NCBI GenBank assembly: GCA_024653345.1
Contig: JANLFV010000005.1
Coordinates: 64,790 to 128,789, forward strand
Source: Candidatus Acetothermia bacterium
Lineage (GTDB): Bacteria; Bipolaricaulota; Bipolaricaulia; RBG-16-55-9; JANLFV01
Direction of reading: 5' to 3'
DNA length: 64,000 nt
Shown here: positions 17,301 through 24,070 of the stretch, piece by piece
How the letters are laid out: the number at the start of each line of letters is the position of its first letter
Numbering within the stretch: the first letter of the stretch is position 1
The notes under the pieces: model-generated
The model's input: the letters and a program-made list of their open reading frames with translations, nothing else
Told to the model about the DNA's origin: nothing
The model's database searches: none
Translations under genes and position numbers: made by a program

Positions 17301-17492
17301 GCGGTTCTCGTCCGGATCGATGATGGTGATGAAGAGCATCTCTCCCGTCCGCCAGCCCTTTATCGGTTGGCCGTTCACATCGGTGAACAGGACCTGGCCT
17401 TTGCTGGCGAGCGCCTGTGGAGAGAAGGCGATCACTGCGAGAGCGATAATGAGTAGAGCACTAAAGCCGATCAGCTTAACTCTGTTCTCCAC
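14328..17492 (-). CDS. large secreted DxDEN-repeat surface protein
   Basis: About 1054 residues with an N-terminal signal (LIGFSALLIIALAVIAFSPQ) and five degenerate repeats. Each carries a metal-site-like D.DEN(R/V) strand (WDDDENRD, RDDDENVD, EDGDENRT), an ETGPNTG(V/I)FRN turn and LEV.D.DTI.V.Y.DP. Two DUF11-like domains (TVAPGASFTITVKLTN and SVAPGATFYVTVKITN) lie between repeats 2 and 3. A FlgD-like C-terminal domain (VYDLAGRMVFDSG ... GVYLYIIQAIG) is shared with the neighbouring surface proteins. The ATG at 17498 sits directly on AAAGGAGGT, so GTG 17492, 7 bases from AGGAGG, is the likelier start. An S-layer or adhesin role is inferred. Confidence 0.75.
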   Translation of the reverse strand: MENRVKLIGFSALLIIALAVIAFSPQALASKGQVLFTDVNGQPIKGWRTGEMLFITIIDPDENRDSDEVELIQGTFTDELCAATGTDEHCKVPLVEVVDPNTGDVETTDGGFVMQEIGVNSGTFRNFPGLYIAPLKDNAVATPNNGILEVKDNDTIYVFYTDPSDPSDIDADLAKIGFTYATIKITDRAGTEVNLWNVGNDVFVTVWDDDENRDPTAVETIEGVTLMNPRTGASEILTLVETGPNTGIFRNVDGVLLQDKFGTTPQSSKDLVLEVLDKDTIVAFYRAPMGEVVPPPPVTEDCATDATGKLQFCRALSAKTVAPGASFTITVKLTNKSGAALQLPAFSDKLPTGFTPESKTDFATSLDAGKTATFTYTATASSTPGTYTITGTAKAVGINAFPVSSTITVGATAAARGLSTVSVVAQGTATTSDGIEFTRTVPDSVAPGATFYVTVKITNKTATTLDLVAYKDTLPKGFTPASVSNFQQNLAPGATKEWTYKATASSVAGDFVITGKARSTGMNPVQLDSPIKVITGPVVGPGIADPNDPSDFALDVAKVAEPNPSTVTFTNENGVEKQEFYIVEDIYVTVRDDDENVDSDLAETVFVNIYNSNGGRELHVPLVETGLNTGVFRNRDGIRLIGAETEFGRQDMQDDLRGFIAAHNRDTIYVEYADKEQRTYDPFDSDYAVARVKSCDVFTARAGAPSCEGPKGEATGVYKVWFTSEAWNPIDKVKKGQELFVKIEECDQDEQSELADSFVVTLYDRNTGDKETMVMVETGPNTHVFHGQGITMWRPEQGMTPAMVGDGVLQIEDRDTIFVMYHDPNNPTDFGLAKAELAPRPIWPGPTASRTRFTDSQGRDMAKFVVGDTIYVTVEDGDENRTAGVVDTIKGALTVENPRTGAKVVVDLVETGPDTGVFLSQPITSGEPGTGMMMIVEPGDTLKASYKDPDDPTDTSDDDVFIESAELRVTGYLNMPNPLTVRTMFKIVGVGVQKIHVWVYDLAGRMVFDSGEVAGSTLSWNGGECANGVYLYIIQAIGKNRSETSNVMKLVIRR

Positions 17493-17659
17493 TTGCATAC
17501 CTCCTTTGGTAGTTAGTCATAAAATTCCTCTCCGGCCATTCATGATCATCCTCCCCGATTCCGCGGTATGGATCACCTCCTAAACGCGAATATCGCGATC
17601 TTAACAGATAGATCATTCACCGAGCTCCTACCGTCTGGAGCGACCGGCAATTGTCCAGG

Positions 17660-17688
17660 AGTGTAGCACCAGGGGTGCCCCCTGTCAA
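17660..17688 (-). promoter_or_regulatory. proximal promoter of the surface operon
   Basis: Minus-strand TTGACA (17683-17688), 17-base spacer, TACACT (17660-17665). It lies about 165 bases upstream of the DxDEN-repeat gene, leaving a long leader. Confidence 0.7.
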
Positions 17689-17792
17689 GCCACCTCCCCT
17701 GGGGGCAGAGCGGCGGTCTGAGGGATGACAAACATAAGGGGTAAGGACCCTAGCCTCCATTCCTACCCTCTCTCGGCTCCAAACTTGGCAGC

Positions 17793-17821
17793 ATCCTAAC
17801 ATATTTCCGCCCCTTTGTCAA
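17793..17821 (-). promoter_or_regulatory. distal promoter of the surface operon
   Basis: Minus-strand TTGACA (17816-17821), 17-base spacer, TAGGAT (17793-17798), in tandem 133 bases above the proximal promoter. I see nothing else in the rest of the 483-base gap (17499-17981). Confidence 0.6.
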
Positions 17822-17981
17822 GTAACGGGCACCACATTTCCCCACTCTCTCTTGGGAGGAGCCACTTCCAACTCCGGGGTCATTGTATGAGGCCCCCTCT
17901 GTTCTGCTAAGGAAGTCCGTCTCTCACCCCGTTGATGGAGGTCGGAACTCCAGGGGAATTCTGTCCCCTGCTCCCGGAAGG

Positions 17982-18167
17982 CTAGAACTCACCGGCCTCG
18001 CCGCGCTCCTCCGCCGCAATCCGCTTCTCGAGCCACTTGTCGATGACGGTCTTCTTGAACCGCCAGCGGTTCCCCAGCTTCACCCCGGGGATCTCTCCCG
18101 CCTCGGCCTTGCGGTAAACCCAGTTCTTGCTGAAGGACAGGTAATCAGCCAGTTCTGCAGCCGTCAT
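17982..18167 (-). CDS. excisionase/MerR-type helix-turn-helix protein
   Basis: A 61-residue single-domain DNA-binding protein of the HTH_17 (excisionase/AlpA) type: MTAAELADYLSFSKNWVYRK, GEIPGVKLGNRWRFKKTVID, KWLEKRI. A longer open frame starts at 18251, but that codon lies inside the -35 box of a perfect promoter. ATG 18167 with GGAGAAAGAAG upstream is the real start. It could be a local regulator, possibly of the surface locus immediately downstream, or a domesticated excisionase. No integrase is nearby. Confidence 0.75.
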   Translation of the reverse strand: MTAAELADYLSFSKNWVYRKAEAGEIPGVKLGNRWRFKKTVIDKWLEKRIAAEERGEAGEF

Positions 18168-18222
18168 CACTTCTTTCTCCAAGTCTTCCTCCTCATCCTT
18201 GCTCCTTGAAAAGTTGCCTAAG

Positions 18223-18251
18223 ACTATAGCATGACCTCCCCGGTCTGTCAA
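18223..18251 (-). promoter_or_regulatory. consensus promoter of the HTH gene
   Basis: Minus-strand TTGACA (18246-18251), exactly 17 bases, TATAGT (18223-18228). I see no gene or structure in the remaining gap up to 18463. Confidence 0.75.
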
Positions 18252-18463
18252 GTCTTGCCGGACGATTGTCCCGCCACTTCCTCCCCGCTGAGATCACCCC
18301 CCTTCCCGCGTTTGCCGGCTCTTCTCCCTAGCTTTCCGCCTTAATCCCTCTCCCTGGCCTTGGAGAGCCTCACAATTGCCGCCGCTCCTTCTCAGAGCCC
18401 CCGACTCGCCCCGCTGCCGCTCGGCCTCTTTGTCAGCGGCCCTCATTCCCTTGGGGTGCACGC

Positions 18464-19132
18464 TCACCCGGGCCGGTTCGCCCGCTCCCAGTCCGCGCGG
18501 AAGCCCTCCAGCCCCAGGTCGGTGAGCGGATGCGCGAAGAGCGCCCGCAGGACGGCGTAGGGGACGGTAGCGATCTCCGCGCCGAGGAGGGCCGCCTCGA
18601 GGACATGGCGGGGGTGGCGGACGGAGGCGACGATCACCTCGGTGGGGAACCCGTAGTTGTCGAAGATCTGGAGGATCTGGGCCACCAGCTCCATCCCGTC
18701 CCCGCTCCGGTCGTCGATCCGCCCCACGAACGGGGAGACATAGCTCGCCCCGGCCTTGGCCGCGAGCAGCGCCTGCGTCGGGGAGAAGACGAGGGTCACA
18801 TTCGTCCTAATCCCCTCCGCGCTCAGCCGGCCGACGGCCTTCAGCCCCTCGAGGGTCATGGGGATCTTCACCACGACATGCTCGTGGATCGCGGCAAGCC
18901 GTCGCGCCTCCTCGACCATCGCCGGGGCCTGCTCGCTCGTGACCTCGGCGCTCACCGGGCCGTCGATCAGCCGGCAGATCTCATGGATCACCTCCTCGAA
19001 CCGGACGGGCGCGCCCGCCTTCCCCAGCTCCTTCGCCAGGAGCGAGGGGTTGGTCGTCACCCCCTCGATCAGGCCCCAACTGGCCGCCTCCCTGATCTCC
19101 TCCAGGTTCGCGGTGTCGATGAACAGCTTCAT
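18464..19132 (-). CDS. transaldolase / fructose-6-phosphate aldolase family
   Basis: A 222-residue short transaldolase. [13 protein letters not shown] at the N-terminus, [12 protein letters not shown], the Schiff-base lysine in [13 protein letters not shown], and [11 protein letters not shown] are all diagnostic. Short members act either as transaldolase in the non-oxidative pentose-phosphate pathway or as fructose-6-phosphate aldolase, and sequence alone does not decide. A GAGGAGGTTCCG site precedes ATG 19132. Monocistronic by spacing. Confidence 0.88.
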   Translation of the reverse strand: MKLFIDTANLEEIREAASWGLIEGVTTNPSLLAKELGKAGAPVRFEEVIHEICRLIDGPVSAEVTSEQAPAMVEEARRLAAIHEHVVVKIPMTLEGLKAVGRLSAEGIRTNVTLVFSPTQALLAAKAGASYVSPFVGRIDDRSGDGMELVAQILQIFDNYGFPTEVIVASVRHPRHVLEAALLGAEIATVPYAVLRALFAHPLTDLGLEGFRADWERANRPG

Positions 19133-19227
19133 CGGAACCTCCTCAAAAGATCGTGTTCAGGTTGGCACATGCGCAAGTTTGCATCGGGATTCACCTCGAG
19201 ATCCTGACGCGCAGACCGGCACACATG

Positions 19228-20118
19228 TTACCATGCCCGCGGCTCGCGTAGTCGTCTGATCCGGTCCAAGTTTATCGGATCGGCGTCGGAGTCCAGCTTC
19301 GCGCTCTCCTGCGCCAGCTTCGGCGTCTCCAGGATGAACGGCAGGTCCCGCAGCTTAGGATGGTTGATGATCCTGGCGAAGCCCTCAAGGCCGATCTCCC
19401 CCTCGCCGATGTGCTGGTGGCGGTCCTTATGCGACCCGAGCTTGTATTGCGAGTCGTTGAGGTGGATCAGCGCGAGCCGCTCGAGGCCGATCTCTAGCTC
19501 CAGCTGCGCCAGTGTCTCCTCCAGGCCCCGGGCCGAGGCGATGTCGTAGCCCGCGGCGAAGCCGTGGCAGGTGTCGAAGCAGAGCCCGAGCCGCTCTCCC
19601 CCCCGATCCAGCTCCAGCAGCAATGCCAACTCCTCGAACCGCGAGCCGAGGACCGTCCCCTCCCCCGCGGTGTTCTCGAGCAGGAGCTTCACCGGCAGCC
19701 CGTCCGTCCGCCTCAGGACCTCTCTCAGCGCCGCTCGCGCCCGGGCCAGGCCCCACTCCTGGCCCATCCCCACATGGGCCCCGATGTGGGTGTTCACCTG
19801 GGGCACGCCGAGCGCGGCCGCCCGCTCCAGCTCCTTGACCACCGCCCCGATCGACCGCCGGTAGAGCTCCTCTCTCGGCGAGGCGAGGTTGATGAGATAG
19901 ATCGTGTGGATCACGATGTATTCCACCCGGCTCGCCGCCCAGCTCAAGCGGAACCGCGCGGCCTCCTCGGGGGGAAGCTCGCCCATCTTCCAGCTCCGGG
20001 CGTTGTGGGAGAAGATCTGGAGCGCGTTGATCCCCAGCTCCTCGGCCTGAGCGAAGACCCGCTCCAGCCCGCCGGCGATCGAGAGGTGGCAGCCCAAGAG
20101 CATCTCTTCCCAGGCCAT
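19228..20118 (-). CDS. nfo: endonuclease IV (AP endonuclease)
   Basis: A 296-residue TIM-barrel, Zn-dependent AP endonuclease for base-excision repair. Motifs in order: LGCHLSIAGGLE, LQIFSHNARSW, NTHIGAHVGMG, LLENTAGEGTVLG, LCFDTCHGFAAGYD, HLNDSQYKLGSHKDRHQHIG and FILETP. Together these supply the His, Glu and Asp zinc ligands. The start at 20118 has no ribosome site but lies 6 bases after a -10 box, so the mRNA is probably leaderless. Confidence 0.92.
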   Translation of the reverse strand: MAWEEMLLGCHLSIAGGLERVFAQAEELGINALQIFSHNARSWKMGELPPEEAARFRLSWAASRVEYIVIHTIYLINLASPREELYRRSIGAVVKELERAAALGVPQVNTHIGAHVGMGQEWGLARARAALREVLRRTDGLPVKLLLENTAGEGTVLGSRFEELALLLELDRGGERLGLCFDTCHGFAAGYDIASARGLEETLAQLELEIGLERLALIHLNDSQYKLGSHKDRHQHIGEGEIGLEGFARIINHPKLRDLPFILETPKLAQESAKLDSDADPINLDRIRRLREPRAW

Positions 20119-20124
20119 TCAATA

Positions 20125-20154
20125 ATCGTAACCGAAAGCGGCGCTCGAGCGCAA
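20125..20154 (-). promoter_or_regulatory. promoter giving a leaderless nfo mRNA
   Basis: Minus-strand TTGCGC (20149-20154), 18-base spacer, TACGAT (20125-20130). Only 6 bases separate the -10 box from the ATG at 20118. Confidence 0.45.
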
Positions 20155-20170
20155 AGCCGGCCTTCCCAAG

Positions 20171-20908
20171 CTAAGGAAGCGCGAGGAGATGGCCGATCTC
20201 CAGCCCGAGCCGCTCCAGCTTCCCGCCCTGCCTCCCGAGCTCGAGGGTCCCCCGCCAGCCCCGCTGGGGGGCCGGCCAGAAGCGGTAAGAGATAGTGAGG
20301 ATCTGGCCCGCCCCCTCGGGTTCGCCCGGGCTGGCGAGGAGGAGGGTGAGGCCCAGCTCGGCCCGCGCGCCCGGACGGAGGGCAAGCTGCAGGATCTGTT
20401 GGCTCGCCTCGAGCCTGTCCGGCGAGCTCCAGAACCCGAACCAGCGGTAGTAGGCGGTGAAGGCCTCGCCGTAGAGCGTCAGCCCCGCATCTGCCTGGAT
20501 GTCGGATCCATGCTCATACTCGTTCCGCCCGAGGCCGGCGGCGAGGACGAGCGCTTTGTAGTGGGGGACCTTGAGGTCGAGCTCGAGCGAGACCCGGCTC
20601 TTGGGGAAGAGGCCCGCGCCCAGGCTGAGGCTCGCCCCGCCGCAGATGAACAGATCAGGGCTGAGGTCGTAATGCATGGCATACCCCAGGCTCGCCCCGC
20701 GCGAGGCGCCCCGGCCCGCGCCGACGAGCTCCCAGATGCTGACCAGCTGCCCCGAGCGGGCCTCATAGCGAATCTTCACACCTCTCTCGGAGGAGGAGCG
20801 GGCGGAGTGGCGGTAGTAAGCGGCCAGCTCGAACTGGCCTTCTGGTTCAGCCAGGGCCAGCCCGGCCGCGAGGACGAGTAGGCCGAGCCCAAGCCCGAGG
20901 GGCTTCAT
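20171..20908 (-). CDS. YaiO-like outer-membrane beta-barrel protein
   Basis: A 245-residue protein with a signal peptide (MKPLGLGLGLLVLAAGLALA) and strand-rich repeats such as YEARSGQLVSIWELVGAG and ISYRFWPAP, resembling YaiO-type barrels, which often accompany family 2 glycosyltransferases. ATG 20908 has a GGGGAG site and overlaps the stop of the alternative glycosyltransferase frame (ATGA). The N-terminal 50 codons of the longer open frame are the glycosyltransferase tail in another frame. Export of an exopolysaccharide is the contextual guess. Confidence 0.6.
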   Translation of the reverse strand: MKPLGLGLGLLVLAAGLALAEPEGQFELAAYYRHSARSSSERGVKIRYEARSGQLVSIWELVGAGRGASRGASLGYAMHYDLSPDLFICGGASLSLGAGLFPKSRVSLELDLKVPHYKALVLAAGLGRNEYEHGSDIQADAGLTLYGEAFTAYYRWFGFWSSPDRLEASQQILQLALRPGARAELGLTLLLASPGEPEGAGQILTISYRFWPAPQRGWRGTLELGRQGGKLERLGLEIGHLLALP

Positions 20909-20933
20909 CTCTCGATCTCCCCGGCGCTGACGG

Positions 20934-22253
20934 TCAGATCCAAGCCCGCAGGGGCCTCGACGGGCCGCTCCTTGGGCCTCGGGCTCGGCAAGGCCCGGCC
21001 TCCCTCGGCCCAGGCCAGCCGGGCCGCGATCTCCATCCGGCTCCGATGCTCGGTCCGGACCCACGCCTTTGCTGCAGGGTGAGGAGCGCTTGGGCCACGA
21101 TCGGGACCCAGGTGAGCCCGAAGAGGAGCGAGTGGAAGTAGTAGCGGTAAGCCCGCCAGGGGGGCCGCTCGAGCAGCAGGGCGATCAGGCCGCAGCCGAA
21201 GGCCTGGAACTGGGCGAGATACATGAGATAGGCCAGGCCGAAGGCCGAGAGGAGCTCGCTCGGAAGGACCGCCCCCGAAGAGTGGGGAATGGCCAGCCGG
21301 AGGGCCCCGATCGCGGAGAGGATCACGAAGGCCAGGATAAGGCGGACCGGCTGGACGAGGTAGAGGAAGGCGTCCAGCTTGGCCCAGGACCGCTGGCGGA
21401 GGCCGAGGCTAAGCAGCCTCGGCCCGTGCTGCCAGGCCACTCTGATATGGCCTCGCATCCAGCGGAGCCGCTGGCGCCAGGACTGGCGGAGCGTGAGCGG
21501 CTTCTCATCGTAGATTCGCGCGTCGTGGGCCCAGGTGGTCCGCTGGCCCTCCAGGAGCGCGCGGACCTGGAACTCGAGGTCCTCGGTGAGGCAGTCCTCG
21601 CTCCAGCCGTAGCGGGCGAGGAGCCCGGTGGCGATGCACATCCCAGTCCCGCCGAGGGCGCTGCAGAGCCCGAGCCGGGAGCGGGCGAGCTGGAAGATCC
21701 TCGAGGTGGACCAGTAGGCCAGGGCGATCGAGCCCGCGATCCAGGAGTCGTCCGGGTTCTTGGTGTCGAGATAGGCCTGGATCACCCGCTCGCCCCGTGC
21801 CAGGCGGGCGTTCATGACCGCGAGGTAGTTCGGCGCGACCAGGTTGTCCGCATCCACGATGCAAACCGCGTCGTAGTCCAAGATCCGCTCCCGGAGCTGG
21901 GCGAAGCCCCAGTTGAGCGCCGCGGGCTTCCCCTTCCTCAGCCGATCCTGTCTCACTAGGAGCTCGGCCCCCGCCTGCCGGGCGGCCAGCGCGGTCCGGT
22001 CGTCGCAGTTGTCGGCGATCACGAAGACATCGAACAGCTCGCGCGGATAGTCCTGCGCCAGGATGCTCTGGACATTGAGGGCGATCACCTCCTCCTCATT
22101 GTGGGCGGGGATGAGGAAGGCGAAGCGGTGGCGCGGCCCGATCAGGGGGGTGGGCCGGGGCGGGAGGAAGCCGAAGAGGCTGACGCCCAGCTCGTAGAGC
22201 GCGAGCGCTAAGAGCCCGAGGAAGAGCGCTTCGAGGACGATGAGCTCGATCAT
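20934..22253 (-). CDS. membrane-bound family 2 glycosyltransferase, C-terminus frameshifted
   Basis: A 439-residue processive-type GT2. An N-terminal membrane helix is followed by FLIPAHNEEEVI, nucleotide-sugar motif CIVDADN, acceptor-site TEDLEFQ, QRLRW, and three C-terminal membrane helices. The last about 42 residues (after LLTLQQRR) are Gly/Pro/Arg-rich and unlike the family. One frame over, the DNA reads KAWVRTEHRSRMEIAARLAW ... GEIER, a normal tail for this family, and stops overlapping the next ATG. A one-base deletion near 21066-21080 is likely. Confidence 0.85.
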   Translation of the reverse strand: MIELIVLEALFLGLLALALYELGVSLFGFLPPRPTPLIGPRHRFAFLIPAHNEEEVIALNVQSILAQDYPRELFDVFVIADNCDDRTALAARQAGAELLVRQDRLRKGKPAALNWGFAQLRERILDYDAVCIVDADNLVAPNYLAVMNARLARGERVIQAYLDTKNPDDSWIAGSIALAYWSTSRIFQLARSRLGLCSALGGTGMCIATGLLARYGWSEDCLTEDLEFQVRALLEGQRTTWAHDARIYDEKPLTLRQSWRQRLRWMRGHIRVAWQHGPRLLSLGLRQRSWAKLDAFLYLVQPVRLILAFVILSAIGALRLAIPHSSGAVLPSELLSAFGLAYLMYLAQFQAFGCGLIALLLERPPWRAYRYYFHSLLFGLTWVPIVAQALLTLQQRRGSGPSIGAGWRSRPGWPGPREAGPCRARGPRSGPSRPLRAWI

Positions 22254-23017
22254 CCCGGAGGGAGGGCAAAGAGCGCCGCGGCGTTCCGGGTGGTCTGCTC
22301 CGCCACCTTCTCCCGAGGCAGCCCGGTGAGCTTCGCCACCTCCCGGGCGATGTAGCGGAGGTAGGCAGGCTCATTCCGCCTCCCGCGGTGCGGCAGAGGC
22401 GTGAGGAAGGGGGCGTCGGTCTCCAGCAGCAGCCGCGCGAGCGGGACTCGCTTGATGACATACCGCTGGCGGGCCTTGGGGAAGGTGACCGGCCCGCTGA
22501 ACCCAAGGTAAAAGCCCAGCCCGAGGAGGGCCTCGGCCTCCTCCAGGCCGCTCGAGAAGCTGTGGACCACCCCGCGGACGCCGGCCCCCTCGAGGGCCGC
22601 TAGGATATCATCATCGGCCTGGCGGTCGTGGACGATCACCGGCTTATTCAGCTTCGCGGCCAGCTTTAGCTGGGCCCGGAAGAGCTCGAGCTGGGCCTCC
22701 CGGGGGCTGTAGTTCCGGTAGTAGTCCAGCCCGATCTCCCCCAGGGCCACGACCCGCTCGGCTCTTGCCAGCTCCTCGAGCCTGGCGAGCGCCCTCTCCA
22801 AGTCCGCGGCATACCGCCTGGCCTCGTGGGGGTGGACCCCCACGGCGGCATAGATCTTGTGCTCGTGAGCCAACTCGACCGCGCGGGCGCTCGACTCGAG
22901 GTCGATCCCGACGGTGATGAGCCCGATCCCCGCCTCCCTCGCCCGCTGGACCACCGCCTCCCGGTCGGGGTCGAACTCCCTCATCTCGAGGTGGAGGTGG
23001 GTGTCGATCATTATCAT
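22250..23017 (-). CDS. tatD: TatD family metal-dependent hydrolase/DNase
   Basis: A 255-residue TIM-barrel metallohydrolase. Metal ligands are visible in IDTHLHLE, ALGEIGLDYY, PVIVHDR, GVVHSFS and LETDAPFLTP, and the C-terminal EVAKLTGLP...TTRNAAALF is typical. TatD acts as a 3'-5' exonuclease in DNA repair. Starts and stops overlap both neighbours by 4 bases (ATGA), showing tight coupling in a nnrDE-to-barrel operon. Confidence 0.9.
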   Translation of the reverse strand: MIMIDTHLHLEMREFDPDREAVVQRAREAGIGLITVGIDLESSARAVELAHEHKIYAAVGVHPHEARRYAADLERALARLEELARAERVVALGEIGLDYYRNYSPREAQLELFRAQLKLAAKLNKPVIVHDRQADDDILAALEGAGVRGVVHSFSSGLEEAEALLGLGFYLGFSGPVTFPKARQRYVIKRVPLARLLLETDAPFLTPLPHRGRRNEPAYLRYIAREVAKLTGLPREKVAEQTTRNAAALFALPPG

Positions 23018-23919
23018 TTGGCCAGCTCCTCCTCGATCACCTGCCGGAAGGCCTCGTATGGCTGGGCCCCGACGACCTTCCTCCCGTTGATGAAGAAGGT
23101 CGGGGTCCCCTCGACCCCCAGGCGCTTGGCCTCCGCGAGGTCGGCCTGGACGGCCTGGGCATACTCGCGTGAGGCGAGGCAGCGGTCGAACCGCTCGCTC
23201 TCCAGCCCCATCTCCCCGGCCAGGGCCCTAAGCCGCGCCGCGGTGAGGGCCTTCCCGCCCTCGTTCAGCGAGATGACGAAGAGCCGGTCATGATACTCCC
23301 AGAACCGGCCCTGCTCGTGGGCGCATAAGGCCGCGAGGGCCGCCTCGGTCGAGGGCTCGCCGTGGACCGGGAGGTGGCGGAAGACGAGCCGGACCTTCCC
23401 CGCCTCTACATAGTTCTCCTCGATCTCGGGGAGGGTGAGGGTGGCGAACTTGGCGCAGTAGGGGCAGAGGTAGTCGCTGAACTCGACCATCGTCACCTTC
23501 GCCTGGGGGTTCCCCTTCTCCGGCGGGAGCTTCGGGGCCGGCGGGGGCGGCTCATCCGCGGCTGTGACGACGATGTAGTCCGGCTTGGTCAGGGCGGCTC
23601 GCCGGCCCGCGCTATCAAAGATGGTGAGGCTGACGGTGTAGACCCCAGGAGCGGCGTAGGTGTGGGCGGGGTTCGGGGCGGCGCTCGATTCGCCGTCCCC
23701 GAAGGCCCACTCCCAGGCGATGATCGGCCTTTTCGGGTCGGATTGAGAGCGGTCCTCGAACTGGACCTCGAGGGGGGCCTTCCCCGAGGTCGGCGAGCCT
23801 AGGAAGTCGGGGACTAGCGGCTTGGGGAAAAGTTGGTCGCACCCCGGAAGGGCCAGGCTCAGCAGCGCCAGGCCGACCAGGAGTGCGACTACTCTTGGGC
23901 CCATCTCCGTCCTGTCCAC
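23014..23919 (-). CDS. PKD-domain/DsbA-like thioredoxin lipoprotein
   Basis: A 301-residue lipoprotein. The signal ends in the lipobox LALPGC (about residue 27). Residues about 38-120 form a PKD domain (AWEWAFGDG...HTYAAPGVYTVSLTI). After a proline-rich linker, residues about 137-301 form a DsbA/DsbG-type thioredoxin fold with CPYC and cis-proline in GVEGTPTFFING. It is probably a membrane-anchored thiol oxidase or isomerase. The start is GTG 23919 (GGAG upstream) or ATG 23904. A PKD-DsbA fusion is uncommon. Confidence 0.8.
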   Translation of the reverse strand: MDRTEMGPRVVALLVGLALLSLALPGCDQLFPKPLVPDFLGSPTSGKAPLEVQFEDRSQSDPKRPIIAWEWAFGDGESSAAPNPAHTYAAPGVYTVSLTIFDSAGRRAALTKPDYIVVTAADEPPPPAPKLPPEKGNPQAKVTMVEFSDYLCPYCAKFATLTLPEIEENYVEAGKVRLVFRHLPVHGEPSTEAALAALCAHEQGRFWEYHDRLFVISLNEGGKALTAARLRALAGEMGLESERFDRCLASREYAQAVQADLAEAKRLGVEGTPTFFINGRKVVGAQPYEAFRQVIEEELAK

Positions 23920-23920
23920 C

Positions 23921-24070
23921 TTACTCCAGCAGGGAGCCGCAGAGCGCGGCCGCTCCTTGGGCTCGGCTGGGGATGGGGCAGAAGTCGTCCCCGCAGCTAT
24001 CGCAGCCGCCGAGCAGGAGGAGCAGGCCTAATGCCAACACCAGCAGCCCGATCAGGATCTTCCCTTTCAT
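23921..24070 (-). CDS. 49-residue small lipoprotein
   Basis: MKGKILIGLLVLALGLLLLL is followed by a lipobox GGC, then a cysteine-rich 27-residue mature part (CDSCGDDFCPIPSRAQG...ALCGSLLE). It starts inside the nnrDE stop (ATGA at 24067-24070) and ends one base before the GTG of the PKD-DsbA gene, so it is fully embedded in the operon. Four cysteines after the lipid cysteine and the DsbA neighbour suggest disulfide chemistry. No family recognised. Confidence 0.6.
   Translation of the reverse strand: MKGKILIGLLVLALGLLLLLGGCDSCGDDFCPIPSRAQGAAALCGSLLE

Noticed and set aside
18168-18251. Longer N-terminus for the HTH protein
   Set aside because: The codon at 18251 lies inside the TTGACA box of a perfect promoter, so transcription would begin downstream of it.
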